A stretch of DNA of 33,709 nucleotides from Anaerolinea sp. (GCA_014879875.1 JACSRF010000314.1:1-33709), one strand, 5' to 3'. Positions 19,901 through 28,772 are shown, numbered from the stretch's first letter. The notes: generated by a model from the letters alone, not told the origin. Numbers and translations: made by a program.

Positions 19901-22652
19901 TTGAGCGGATAGGCTTATCGCCGTCATAGAAAGTTTCACACTGCTCATGGACGTATTTAATCCGTCCGTCAGGAAAAAGAAGACGATGGTCGATGGCGTA
20001 GGGGGTTTTGGTTTTGAGTGAGTTATTGTAAGCAAGATTGACGGCTTCCCGGTCATCAGGATGAATTGCATTCAGAAAAGCTTCATAAGTGGCGCCAAAT
20101 TTATGGGGATCAATCTCAAATATCCGAAAGATTTCAACGGACCACGTCAGATCATTGTTTGTCAGGTTCAATTCCCAACTGCCAATATGGGCCAGGCGCT
20201 GGGCTTCTGCCAGTCTGCGTTCGCTGTCTCGCAGCGTCTCTTCTGCCTGCTTGCGCTCGGTAATATCACGGGCCAGAGAGACCGAAAATCGGCGCTCGCC
20301 AAGCCAGAATGGGCGGCTCCGAACCTCAACCGGAAACACGCTTCCATCCTTCCGGCGGTGCCGGGTTTCAAAAGCAATCATTTCTCCGGCGTCCAACTGC
20401 TGTTCCAACTTGTCAATAAAGGGGCGGTCAAGACCGGCATCGAAGAGAGCAGGGGTCTTCCCGATCAGCTCCTCGCGGCTGTAACCCAGACTCTCACAGG
20501 CCTGGTGGTTGACGTCCAGAATAGTTGCATGTTCGGTGTGCAGGAAGAAGGCGTCGGCCGCGTGGTCCACAAAGGTGCGGAAGCGGGTCTCGCTGGCGCG
20601 GAGTTTGTCCTCCGCTTGCTGAAGCTGGGTAATGTCTATAAAGGAGACGATAACCTGAATGATTTCTCCTTTGTCGTCATATTCAGGCTCGGCATTGGCC
20701 AAAACCCAGGTGGTATGATCTTGATCCGGTCGCTGGATCCCTGCCCTATAATCCCTGAGCGGCTGCCGCGAGGTGAGCACCAGGCTGGCCGGGTATTCGG
20801 CCGCAGGCATAACGGCCCCGTCCTCCCGCAGAAAATGCCATTCCGGATCAATTAGAGCTTTGCCGAGGAGTTGATCCTCTGAAAGTCCGAGCAGGTGTTG
20901 GGCTAAAGGATTGCTGGCCAGGATACGGCCGTTCCCGTCATGAAGCACAATGGCAGTCTGAACTTTGTGAATCAGCGAGCGGTATTTTTCCTCATTTTCG
21001 CGCAGGCTGCGGTACGACAACAGGCTGGTCAGGCCGTCGGCCAGCCGCTGACCAATCTCTTGAAAGAGCCGCTCTTCCTGCGGCATCCAAACTCGAGGGT
21101 ACGCGCATTGGTGCAGCACGAGTTCCCAGGGCTTACCCACTTTGGGGTACAAAGCCATCCCCATGAAGGACTTGATGCCAAACTGTTCCGCCACTTCTGG
21201 CGGCAGTGGATGTGCAGACTCTGGGCCAAATTTCACCGGGCCGTTTGCGTCCCTCATAAGTCGGAACGTCTGGGCGACGTCCGGATCCATAGGTATCTCA
21301 ATCCCCAAGGCAAGAGCGCCGGGATATTCTGGCAGGGTCCGCTCCATGGGCACGTGCCACGAAGCCGCCTCCGGGTCGCAGGGAAAGACCAGACTTGCCC
21401 GGTCACAGGCGAAGATCGTTAGCATAGCATCAAGGACATCGCCCATCATCTGGTCGAGATCATTTGTGCCCTGAATGGCCCGATTGACCTGATCCAGGCT
21501 TTCCAGGAACCAGAGGTGGGCTAAACGCTCTTGCTCCGCCCGTTTGCGCCGGGTAATGTCGTGCCCAATGGTTGATGCGGCCACGATCCGGCCTTCTGTA
21601 TCTCTAATGGGCGAGATGGTTAGCGCCAGATGAATCTCCTGCCCGTCTTTGCGGCGGCGTGTTGTTTCGTAATGTTCGATTTGTTCCCCGACTCCGATTT
21701 TTTGCAGAATTTGGGGCAGTTCGTTGGCGCGTTCAGGGGGGAAGAGGATAGAGATAGACTGGCCAACCATCTCGCTTCGGGTGTAGCCGTAGATTTTTTC
21801 GGCTCCTTTGTTCCAACTGGTAACGATGCCGTCCAGGGTCTTGCCAAGTATGGCGTCGTCTGATGACTGAACAATGGCAGCGAGTTCGGCCACCTGCTGT
21901 TGGGCTTGTTTGCGCGCGGCGATGTCGCGTACCAGGGCCAGGTTGTATTCCCGGCCATCAAATTCGAAGTAACTGGCGTTGATTTCGACCGGGAAGATAC
22001 GGCCGTCTCTGGCTCTATGCCGGCTTTCAAAAACGAGTGAGGGTTGTGTCTTAAGAGTGTCCCAATGGACACGCCAACGATCAAGTGGGAAATCTGGGTC
22101 TATGTCAGTCACACTCAAACTGAGCAGTTGGTCACGGGTATAGCCTAACACGCGGCAGGACTCTTCATTCACATAACAGAAGTGCGCATTTTCATCTATG
22201 AGAAAGGCAGCCTCATGGACATTATCGAGCGCAAAGTTCAGCAGGGCGATGTTCTGTTCCGTCTGCTTGTGTTCGGTGATGCCCCGCGCAATTTCCAGCA
22301 AGCTGCCGTCCGCAAGCATCCGCGCGCTGATTTCTACCGGCAGCAGACGGCCGTCTTTGTGGCGGAGATGACGTTCCGAGCGTAAGGTTTTGCCGGCGCG
22401 CAGGTCGGTTGGGTACAGCGGATCGCGCTCGAGACTCTCGGCCGGGATCAGGTCTTGTATGGAGAGGTTTAATATCTCCTCGCGGGTGTAGCCTGACATC
22501 TCGCAGCCACATGGGTTGACAGCGATGTAGTCTCCTTCTGTGTTGGCAATGAAAACGCCATCAGCCGCCTGCTCAAAAAAGATTCGATACAACTCTTCGG
22601 CAGGATAATTGAGCATGGTCTCTGTGATTTGCGCTGGTGATGGGTGACTCAT
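16941..22652 (-). CDS. Giant multi-PAS/GAF sensor histidine kinase (1903 aa)
   Basis: About 10 PAS-like and 2 GAF-like segments separated by DITERKQAEEAL-type linkers, then [23 protein letters not shown] and HATPase; no TM segments evident. Confidence 0.93.
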   Translation of the reverse strand: MSHPSPAQITETMLNYPAEELYRIFFEQAADGVFIANTEGDYIAVNPCGCEMSGYTREEILNLSIQDLIPAESLERDPLYPTDLRAGKTLRSERHLRHKDGRLLPVEISARMLADGSLLEIARGITEHKQTEQNIALLNFALDNVHEAAFLIDENAHFCYVNEESCRVLGYTRDQLLSLSVTDIDPDFPLDRWRVHWDTLKTQPSLVFESRHRARDGRIFPVEINASYFEFDGREYNLALVRDIAARKQAQQQVAELAAIVQSSDDAILGKTLDGIVTSWNKGAEKIYGYTRSEMVGQSISILFPPERANELPQILQKIGVGEQIEHYETTRRRKDGQEIHLALTISPIRDTEGRIVAASTIGHDITRRKRAEQERLAHLWFLESLDQVNRAIQGTNDLDQMMGDVLDAMLTIFACDRASLVFPCDPEAASWHVPMERTLPEYPGALALGIEIPMDPDVAQTFRLMRDANGPVKFGPESAHPLPPEVAEQFGIKSFMGMALYPKVGKPWELVLHQCAYPRVWMPQEERLFQEIGQRLADGLTSLLSYRSLRENEEKYRSLIHKVQTAIVLHDGNGRILASNPLAQHLLGLSEDQLLGKALIDPEWHFLREDGAVMPAAEYPASLVLTSRQPLRDYRAGIQRPDQDHTTWVLANAEPEYDDKGEIIQVIVSFIDITQLQQAEDKLRASETRFRTFVDHAADAFFLHTEHATILDVNHQACESLGYSREELIGKTPALFDAGLDRPFIDKLEQQLDAGEMIAFETRHRRKDGSVFPVEVRSRPFWLGERRFSVSLARDITERKQAEETLRDSERRLAEAQRLAHIGSWELNLTNNDLTWSVEIFRIFEIDPHKFGATYEAFLNAIHPDDREAVNLAYNNSLKTKTPYAIDHRLLFPDGRIKYVHEQCETFYDGDKPIRSTGTVQDVTERKLAEEALHHLNRELRAISNCNQVLMRAVDEQTLLNDICRIVCDEAGYHMAWVGYAEQDEVKTVRPVAWAGAEEGYLATVNITWADTERGRGPSGTAIRTGESACIQDFTVDPMAAPWRENALARNYRSSIALPLKDENAATFGALCIYSTEPTTFTPDEIQLLEELAGDLAFGVTTLRTRAERKQAEEALKKSEAKYIDLYESAPDMYVSVNAHTALIEQCNLTLANTLGYTKEDLVGRPVFEIYHPDYLEEAKKTFKLFAETGEIHNQELQLRKKDGSRIDVSLNVSAVYDENGNILYSRSTLHDISERKYHDAIRKQAEEALREGEERYRLVFENSPVSIWEEDLSGVKALFNDLKNKGVGDIETYFVQHPETVQQCADLIKIVDVNQAALALHGAATKEQLLTSLTNTFTSESFDTFRQELVCLWNGKMEMIRDTVVQTLDGQPRNVTVYFSVCPGYEETLSKILVSLVDITERRQVEEALSASEAELRTLIEVMTDVIFVGDSEGRYLKIVDTSPSLLYKPPDELVGKTLHEVFPKDQADFFFNYISQALNTQKSVNFEYSIPIGNQEFWFNATISPMSDDKFLMVARDITDRKRAEEALRASEWRYREIFDNVLDGLYLLEVTDDGRFRTIEVNPALERLTGVPRSFSVGKTQEEIVPPEVAAIVNAKYHHCVKAGRPIEEEAALDLPVGRRYFQSTLIPARDETGQIHRLIGISRDITEQKRAEEEIRQLNQELEQRVRDRTAQLEAANKELEAFAYSVSHDLRAPLRHIDGFLELLQQRTAGVFDERSQHYMDTISDAAMRMGQLIDDLLTFSRMGRNELSKTPVDLGALVQGIIREFEPEMKDRTVNWRITALPTVTGDQAMLRLALVNLLANALKFTRGRASANIEVGCQADEKEVVIFICDNGVGFDMAYADKLFGVFQRLHPADEFEGTGIGLANVRRIIQRHNGRTWAEGQVNQGATFYFSLPR

Positions 22653-22925
22653 TAGAAAGACTCCCGAGCTTTGTTTTAATGCGTGACCTTAACCCTTCTG
22701 AGGGCAGACAGCTATGCGCAGTAAAACAAACTGTGGATAAGCAGATGAAGCTAATGATATTATTATATCACTGGAGTCTGGAGGGAATGAAGCAAACAAC
22801 CAAAGTGCAGCAAGAGATCCTGGGGATGGTGAGGCCCGAACCAAAAATTAGTTGTACTGATCGTACTAAAGTTTGTCCCCCCTTTTTACACGAGACAAAC
22901 CGGGAGATTATCAAAGGTGAGCAGT

Positions 22926-22945
22926 ATAGCAGGACAAACTGCTAT
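22926..22945. terminator. Hairpin 3' of the FecR-like gene (possible terminator without clear T-tract)
   Basis: atagcag gacaaa ctgctat, 21 bp beyond the stop of the - strand CDS at 22967. Confidence 0.4.
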
Positions 22946-22966
22946 GTTTCATTGTCAAGCAGCTTT

Positions 22967-24265
22967 TTATGGCGCGTTAGTACTCATCGCTTCCCCGGCG
23001 ATCAGGGCCACGTCCAGCAGTTCAATCTCAAAACCATGCCCAGAGGCAACGATGCTGATATTCTTGATGCGGCGCGGGGGCAAAAAACCATGCAACTGCA
23101 AATCTTCAATCAGGTCTGACTGGTAAAATGAAAACTGCCCAGGCGCTACCTTGACATGTTCCAACCGTGGCGGCGGGCACGTCAGGCAAACATCTGGAGT
23201 CGTGTCTGGGTTCACATCGCCAATGGCATAAAAGCCGCGCTGCCACACCTGGGCACTACCATTGACATCATCATATTCCAGACGAAGGATGACCGGGCAC
23301 TCGCTGCCCACGTTGCCACACACAGCTAACGTCTGCCCCAAGATGCGCAGGTCCACCTCCAGCAGCAGCGAATCAAAATCGGTCACATCCTGGTTAATGA
23401 TCTGGCGAATGCCAACGTCGGCGTGCCCTTCGCCCGCACGCGCCACCCGCAGTCCGGCTTCACCAACAATATCCACAATTTGAATGTCGCCAGCGGGTTG
23501 GTCGCTCAGTTCTACTTCCCAGGCGTATTGCTGCCATTTCGCCCAACGCTCGCCAAAACTACCATTTTCAATGAGATTGCGTTCGGGCGTCAGCGGGCCA
23601 TTGGGGGCGGCATTCAGGGCAATTTCGGCCCGTTCGGCCGGGTGCAGGTGCAGACTTTCACCTTGCGCCGTTACTTCAAGCTGCCCTTGCTGCACTGTGA
23701 CTTGTGTTTCGTCATTATTCACGTCCAGTGCATATTCGCCTGGATGATTAATGGTGATCTGGCTGTGCGGCGTGGTCACGGTAACCGCCAACGGCCGTCC
23801 CCCGTCTTCACCCACCACCAGGCGGATACGGCCGCTGGTCAAATGCAGCGCGAGCAAATAAGGCTGGCCGCTCAACTGAAAACGCGGCATAGAAGCGGTC
23901 TGCAACTGGACAATCGTGGCGCTGTAAAGCTGCACGCGGGCCAACAACTCATCTGTTTTCGGCAAAGAAATCAGCAGCAAACCCGAGGCCGTCGCGTCCG
24001 TCAAAATCATTGCGTCTGGGGTCACCGATTGGGGTAGTTCACTCGACAGCGCCGCGCGTGGCAGCGCCTCGCTCTCGTTAATCCCCACCGTACCCTCATT
24101 CGCTTGCACATCTATAGCGAGTGGTTGGGTTGAATTTTGCACGTAGACGCGCATGAGCAGCGGGGTGGCAATGGCAATGACACAAAACAGCGTAAAACTA
24201 AGCAGGACGGCCGTCCACGCCATCCGTTCGCGGCTGTGAATAAGTGTACCAGGGGGACGGTTCAT
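22967..24265 (-). CDS. Single-pass membrane protein with FecR-like domain and C-terminal beta-rich domain
   Basis: N-terminal [78 protein letters not shown] resembles a FecR fold. Confidence 0.75.
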   Translation of the reverse strand: MNRPPGTLIHSRERMAWTAVLLSFTLFCVIAIATPLLMRVYVQNSTQPLAIDVQANEGTVGINESEALPRAALSSELPQSVTPDAMILTDATASGLLLISLPKTDELLARVQLYSATIVQLQTASMPRFQLSGQPYLLALHLTSGRIRLVVGEDGGRPLAVTVTTPHSQITINHPGEYALDVNNDETQVTVQQGQLEVTAQGESLHLHPAERAEIALNAAPNGPLTPERNLIENGSFGERWAKWQQYAWEVELSDQPAGDIQIVDIVGEAGLRVARAGEGHADVGIRQIINQDVTDFDSLLLEVDLRILGQTLAVCGNVGSECPVILRLEYDDVNGSAQVWQRGFYAIGDVNPDTTPDVCLTCPPPRLEHVKVAPGQFSFYQSDLIEDLQLHGFLPPRRIKNISIVASGHGFEIELLDVALIAGEAMSTNAP

Positions 24266-24570
24266 AGATGGCGCACCCGGAAGTAACGGAATTCACCGCT
24301 GGCGTCGCTCCAGGTCAAGGCCACATGGTCAACCCGAGACAGCGGCGAACCACGATGTAAGAACTCCGCCAGTTGGCGCAGCGCAGTTTCACTCCCTTCA
24401 CCCACAACTTGTACCGCGCCATCATGCCGATTGGCAACCCACCCATTAATACCTAATCGCTGCGCTTCGACCTGTGTGTAATAACGAAAACTAACGCCCT
24501 GCACACGGCCGTACACGATGGCCTCCAGTCGGGTTCGTTCGGTTTCATGCTGATCATCCATGCCCGTCAA
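24262..24570 (-). CDS. acyP: Acylphosphatase
   Basis: [44 protein letters not shown] is the acylphosphatase signature; 4-bp overlap with next gene. Confidence 0.93.
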   Translation of the reverse strand: MTGMDDQHETERTRLEAIVYGRVQGVSFRYYTQVEAQRLGINGWVANRHDGAVQVVGEGSETALRQLAEFLHRGSPLSRVDHVALTWSDASGEFRYFRVRHL

Positions 24571-24624
24571 TTATACCTGACTTCTGTGGGTGGTCAGCAA
24601 TCGCTATTACCAGCTAACCAACCT

Positions 24625-25482
24625 CTATTTAGGCAAAATGCGCACTTTACGCCGATCCCCTTCGCCAACGCTTTGGGTATACACTTCTTTGTGATCACGC
24701 AGCGTCATATGAATGATGCGCCGCTCATAGGGGGACATTGGCTCCAGGCTAATCGGCCGTCGCTGTTGTTTGGCTTTTTGCGCCATCCGTTCCGCCAGGC
24801 GCGTCAGGGCCGCTTCACGCCGCTGCCGGTATCCCTGCACATCTAACACAAAGTTGGCGCGGCGCTGTAGTTGGTGGCTGGCCATCAGGCGCGTAATATA
24901 TTGCAGTGCGCCTAAGGTTTCACCACGGGGGCCGACCAATACGTTCAAATCGTCACCATGAATATTAAAAACATTGACACATTGCCCGGTCAAATCATCC
25001 GGTTCCGACACATCCAGCTGCACAGATGCGGGTACGTGCATTTTTGCCAGCATCGTTTGCAACAAATTTTGTACCAGCGTCGCTTCTTCCGGATCTGCAT
25101 CTATGACGGCCGGGCGGTCGGTGGCAACGGGCGTTGTGGCAACGGGCGTTGTCAGCACATCCCCTTCATCAGTCTCCTCTTCCTCTGCTGCTTGCGGTGG
25201 CTTCGTCACGGCTGCCGGTTTAGCCACCGGTTGCACGACAGGCCTGGCGACGGGCGGCGTTACCGGCTTAGCTGCCGGCTGCGGGGGCCGCACGGGCGTC
25301 ATGGCTGTCAGCCGCACCACCGCCTCACGCGCGCCAATCCCCAACAAGCCACGGCTGCCCTCGTCCAAAATTTCAACAATCACATCACTACGCGAGAGAC
25401 CTAATTTTGCCAATCCAGCCACCACCGCTGCTTCTACATTTTGCCCTCTCGCTTCAATTTCTCGTTTACTATACTCTGACAT
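24625..25482 (-). CDS. jag: RNA-binding protein Jag/KhpB (Jag_N-KH-R3H)
   Basis: Jag_N-like N-terminus, KH segment NIHGDDLNVLVGPRGETLGALQYITRL, R3H-like EPMSPYERRIIHMTLRDH; sits directly after yidC. Confidence 0.92.
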   Translation of the reverse strand: MSEYSKREIEARGQNVEAAVVAGLAKLGLSRSDVIVEILDEGSRGLLGIGAREAVVRLTAMTPVRPPQPAAKPVTPPVARPVVQPVAKPAAVTKPPQAAEEEETDEGDVLTTPVATTPVATDRPAVIDADPEEATLVQNLLQTMLAKMHVPASVQLDVSEPDDLTGQCVNVFNIHGDDLNVLVGPRGETLGALQYITRLMASHQLQRRANFVLDVQGYRQRREAALTRLAERMAQKAKQQRRPISLEPMSPYERRIIHMTLRDHKEVYTQSVGEGDRRKVRILPK

Positions 25483-25538
25483 CGTTCTCTCTAATCCTCT
25501 GTGGAACCGTTCACGCGGAACGCCCCAACAACGTTATT

Positions 25539-25559
25539 GAAACGTGAAACGTGAAATGT
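25539..25559. repeat. Heptameric tandem repeat (gaaacgt x3)
   Basis: gaaacgt gaaacgt gaaatgt in the jag-yidC intergenic region. Confidence 0.75.
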
Positions 25560-25622
25560 CATGGACGCCAGTTACGTTGCACGCTTCACGCGGGTAATCT
25601 GTTTAACCAGGCTGCAACATAT

Positions 25623-26480
25623 TTACCGCTTGGCAGAACGGCGTTTGCGCGCTGCGGCTGCGCTCTTTTGCTGGCTGCTGCTCGTTTTGCCACCCTTTTT
25701 TGACTCCGTTTTGGGCGCGGGCGCTTCCACATCAGGCTGAACAACATTCGGTATTATCGGCGCCGGCGGCATGGTTCTGCGCATGTAGTACCCTTGCCCA
25801 ATACCGATAACATTTGACAAGACAAAATAAATTGACAACCCAGATGGGAACGACAGCGAGAAAAAGCCGAACATAATCGGCATCGTATACAACATGGATT
25901 GCGTCATTTGCGCTGCGGGGTTCTCTTGTGCGTTCTTGCCATTCTTGGGCGGGGCGGGCGTCAACAATTTTTGCTGCAAAAACATGGTAGCGGCCACCAA
26001 GATAGGCAGCACCAACCAGGGGTCTGGCTGCGCCATATTCAGCCACAAAAACCGATTTTCAATGGGCAACAACTGGGTCAGGTCAATGGAAGAGTAGACA
26101 CGTTGCGTTAAGCCAAACAGAGCTTGTGGCGTTGCGCCCAGCACCATGGTAATTGACTGGTAAAGGCCAATCATAACCGGGAACTGAATGAGCAGGGGTA
26201 AACAGCCGGCCAGGCTTTCGGCCGGATTGTAACCAATCTTCTGAAACTCTTCCTGCATCTTCTGCGGATTGTCACGATATTTCTTCTGAATGGCCTGAAT
26301 TTGTGGCTGCATTTCCTGCATCCGCATACTGGAACGCTGCTGCCGCATATTTAAGGGCAGGGTCACGACACGAATGAGCACCGTAAAAACAGCAATAGCC
26401 AGGATAAAATTGTTGCCCAATAAATCATAGAGCAACAATAATCCGTTGACCATGGGGTTAAGTATAAATGTATCCCACAT
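25623..26480 (-). CDS. yidC: Membrane protein insertase YidC/Oxa1 family
   Basis: NPMVNGLLLLYDLLGNNFILAIAVFTVLIRVVTLPLNMRQQRSSMRMQEMQPQIQAIQKKY; GCLPLLIQFPVMIGLYQSI. The track ORF starts at 26603; MWDTF at 26480 is the likely start. Confidence 0.94.
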   Translation of the reverse strand: MWDTFILNPMVNGLLLLYDLLGNNFILAIAVFTVLIRVVTLPLNMRQQRSSMRMQEMQPQIQAIQKKYRDNPQKMQEEFQKIGYNPAESLAGCLPLLIQFPVMIGLYQSITMVLGATPQALFGLTQRVYSSIDLTQLLPIENRFLWLNMAQPDPWLVLPILVAATMFLQQKLLTPAPPKNGKNAQENPAAQMTQSMLYTMPIMFGFFSLSFPSGLSIYFVLSNVIGIGQGYYMRRTMPPAPIIPNVVQPDVEAPAPKTESKKGGKTSSSQQKSAAAARKRRSAKR

Positions 26481-26504
26481 AAAATGATTTCCCGTTCTTG
26501 ACGA

Positions 26505-26563
26505 ACCAGAAACCGGTTTTTCCGCCAAACGATGATGCGTCGGCCAGAAACCCGGTTTCTCCA
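26505..26563. repeat. Paired CAGAAACCGGTTTYTCC-type palindromic repeat
   Basis: ccagaaaccggtttttcc and ccagaaacccggtttctcc in direct orientation, each self-complementary. Confidence 0.7.
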
Positions 26564-26578
26564 TAGGGCTGCTGACAA

Positions 26579-27721
26579 CTATTTGGGCACAGGCAAGTCC
26601 CACTGCTTCACGCCTGTTTGCGCATCAAAGGCAATAAGCAGCGTATCGGCCGTTTGCACCGCAACCACCAGTATGTTGTCAACCAATACCGGGGTCGTGT
26701 AAAGAGGCATAATTGTCTCTTGCTGCCACTGCTGAACGCCGGTAGCGGCAGACAATGCCGTCAGCAAACCACCAGGGTCGCCATTTTCCAAGGTTATCAC
26801 CGAAGCAATATAGACAACATCGTTGGCGACAACCGTAGACGCCTGCACAACGCCGGTTACTTGCTGTGTCCACAAGGAAGCGCCAGTCGTGGCGTTAACG
26901 GCATACACGTTCCCTTTGGCGTCTGCAAAGTAAACCACGCCATCGGCCAACGCGGCCGCGCCCCAAATCCAATCCTGCGCCTCAACAACCCACTGCGCTT
27001 CACCTGACTGTAAAGATAAGGCGTGCAGTTTGCGGTCAAAGCTGGTTACGTAAAGGTAATCGGTGTCCACCAACGGCTGGCTTGAGGCAGCTCCGCCTAA
27101 CGTCACGCGCCATTTCTCGACGCCGGTTGTGGCGTCAATGGCATATACATTTTTGTCCAGACAAGCAACAAAAACGATGCCATCTTTATAAGCAGGTTGT
27201 GCCCAAATACTATGTGCGGTGTTGAATTTCCAGCGCAACCTGCCAGAAACAGCGTCAACAGCCAACAGTTGGTTATCAGAAGCGCCAACAAAAACAGTAT
27301 CGCCTACCTGCAACGGGGGCGCAACAATGTGGTCTGTCGTTAATTCGCGGTTGGCCCACAATTCAGATGGCGCGCCCCCCCCACTGTTCTCCAGGCCATA
27401 GATCGTTGTGATGATGCCTGGGCTGAGAAAGCCGGCCGATACACCAAAATCACCGAGAATGATACGGCCGTCTTGCACCGATGGCGCCGCATAAAACGCA
27501 AGCCCAGACCGGGGTGATGCGAACAACCACTCTTGCGCGCGTTCAGCCACGTTATAAGCGAGTACGCCGCTGCCATAGGCCACGTACACATTTTGCCCAT
27601 CGGTTGTTAATCCCGGCCAGGTGGCGTTGCTCACCTGACCACCACAAGCCACGGTCAGCCAACTAGCGAGAATGAGAATGATAATAACAAGCCATTTAGA
27701 CGGCCGTTTTGCTGCATACAC
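26579..27721 (-). CDS. PQQ-like beta-propeller repeat lipoprotein (BamB-like fold)
   Basis: Lipobox ASWLTVACGG; repeated blades such as VYAIDATTGVEKWRV, VYAVNATTGASLWTQ, LLAVDAVSGRLRWKF. Confidence 0.88.
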   Translation of the reverse strand: MYAAKRPSKWLVIIILILASWLTVACGGQVSNATWPGLTTDGQNVYVAYGSGVLAYNVAERAQEWLFASPRSGLAFYAAPSVQDGRIILGDFGVSAGFLSPGIITTIYGLENSGGGAPSELWANRELTTDHIVAPPLQVGDTVFVGASDNQLLAVDAVSGRLRWKFNTAHSIWAQPAYKDGIVFVACLDKNVYAIDATTGVEKWRVTLGGAASSQPLVDTDYLYVTSFDRKLHALSLQSGEAQWVVEAQDWIWGAAALADGVVYFADAKGNVYAVNATTGASLWTQQVTGVVQASTVVANDVVYIASVITLENGDPGGLLTALSAATGVQQWQQETIMPLYTTPVLVDNILVVAVQTADTLLIAFDAQTGVKQWDLPVPK

Positions 27722-27752
27722 TGGAATACCTCCGTGTCATGAATGAGGACAA

Positions 27753-27962
27753 TTATGGGACAGGGTCATAACCACCCGGATTAAAAGGGTGACAGCGACC
27801 GATACGCTTCAGCGCCAACCAGCCGCCCTTCAGCAAACCATGTTTGGCAATCGCTTCATAACCGTAATGTGAACAAGTTGGCGTAAAGCGACAGCTAGGG
27901 GGAAATGCCGGTGAAATATATTTTTGATAAAAGCGAATCAGCAGCAAAACCAAACGTTTCAT
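27753..27962 (-). CDS. yidD: Membrane protein insertion efficiency factor YidD
   Basis: [61 protein letters not shown]. Confidence 0.96.
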   Translation of the reverse strand: MKRLVLLLIRFYQKYISPAFPPSCRFTPTCSHYGYEAIAKHGLLKGGWLALKRIGRCHPFNPGGYDPVP

Positions 27963-28336
27963 CCGTCTGAATGCTCCCCGTGGCGACCCACTTTATTGTC
28001 ACCAAACAAATGCGCGCGCGCCAACAAAGACAAAACGGCCGTTTCCACATCCGCAAACGAAGCCCTTGCCGTTGCCGCGCGCGCCACAAATACACAATCC
28101 CAACCCGCCTCCACCTGCCCCAGGTGCAGTCGCACCGCTTCACGCAGCAGGCGTTTTGCCCGGTTACGCGCAACCGCCTTGCCTACGCCACGACTGGCCG
28201 TAAAAGCAAAGCGGCTCACATCTTGATCGCTTTTTGTCACGAGTAAAATAGCCAGGGGATGGCGCCAACTTTTGCCCTGTTGTTTAACTCGCTTAACGTC
28301 ACCGGAACGCCGCAATCTATACTGTGTTTGCAGCAT
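27959..28336 (-). CDS. rnpA: Ribonuclease P protein component
   Basis: [27 protein letters not shown] and [14 protein letters not shown]; between rpmH and yidD. Confidence 0.95.
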   Translation of the reverse strand: MLQTQYRLRRSGDVKRVKQQGKSWRHPLAILLVTKSDQDVSRFAFTASRGVGKAVARNRAKRLLREAVRLHLGQVEAGWDCVFVARAATARASFADVETAVLSLLARAHLFGDNKVGRHGEHSDG

Positions 28337-28367
28337 TCTACAACGTTATCATCAGGCAGCTTCCTGC

Positions 28368-28592
28368 TTATTTACCGCCGCCATACCGTTTCACAGAACG
28401 ATACGCGGTTGCCGAAGTGCCATTCCAGTTAATCCGCTTGACGTGGTTGTTCATCTCCACCGTCAAGACACGGCGGCCCCTGGCGCGCCGCGCTTTCAAA
28501 ACATCCTGGCCGCCTCTCGTTTTCATACGCGCCCGAAACCCATGCACACGCATACGGCGTCGAATTTTTGGTTGATATGTCCGCTTTGGCAT
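28368..28592 (-). CDS. rpmH: 50S ribosomal protein L34 with C-terminal extension
   Basis: [44 protein letters not shown], followed by about 29 extra residues. Confidence 0.95.
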   Translation of the reverse strand: MPKRTYQPKIRRRMRVHGFRARMKTRGGQDVLKARRARGRRVLTVEMNNHVKRINWNGTSATAYRSVKRYGGGK

Positions 28593-28611
28593 TTTTCACA
28601 TTCTCCTTGAC

Positions 28612-28635
28612 AAAAAACCAGGGCTGTTAGCCCTG
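28612..28635 (-). terminator. Intrinsic-terminator-like hairpin (possible attenuator) in the rpmH leader
   Basis: On the - strand: CAGGGCT AAC AGCCCTG GTTTTTT, then GTCAAGGAG and the rpmH ATG. Confidence 0.65.
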
Positions 28636-28717
28636 TAAAATGGTGTCCTATTTACAAAAGTTAACCGCTTCTTGCGTATGCCACAAACATTATTTTGACA
28701 TTGCAAAGCGACAGAAA

Positions 28718-28746
28718 ATTATACCCAAACCGCCAGAGAGGGGCAA
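28718..28746 (-). promoter_or_regulatory. Sigma70-type promoter for rpmH-rnpA-yidD
   Basis: On the - strand: TTGCCC -17 bp- TATAAT; predicted leader about 118 nt. Confidence 0.6.
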
Positions 28747-28772
28747 ATCATTAATCCAGGTCATAACCTGCC

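Noticed and set aside
22732-22740. Perfect DnaA-box-like TTATCCACA (- strand) in the region upstream of the giant kinase, with rpmH/rnpA/yidC elsewhere in the window
   Set aside because: A single 9-mer is expected by chance at this scale; no dnaA/dnaN, no box cluster or AT-rich unwinding region, so no oriC call.
26481-26603. 41-aa N-terminal extension of YidC in the ORF track
   Set aside because: Encoded by a palindromic intergenic repeat; YidC homology starts at MWDTF.
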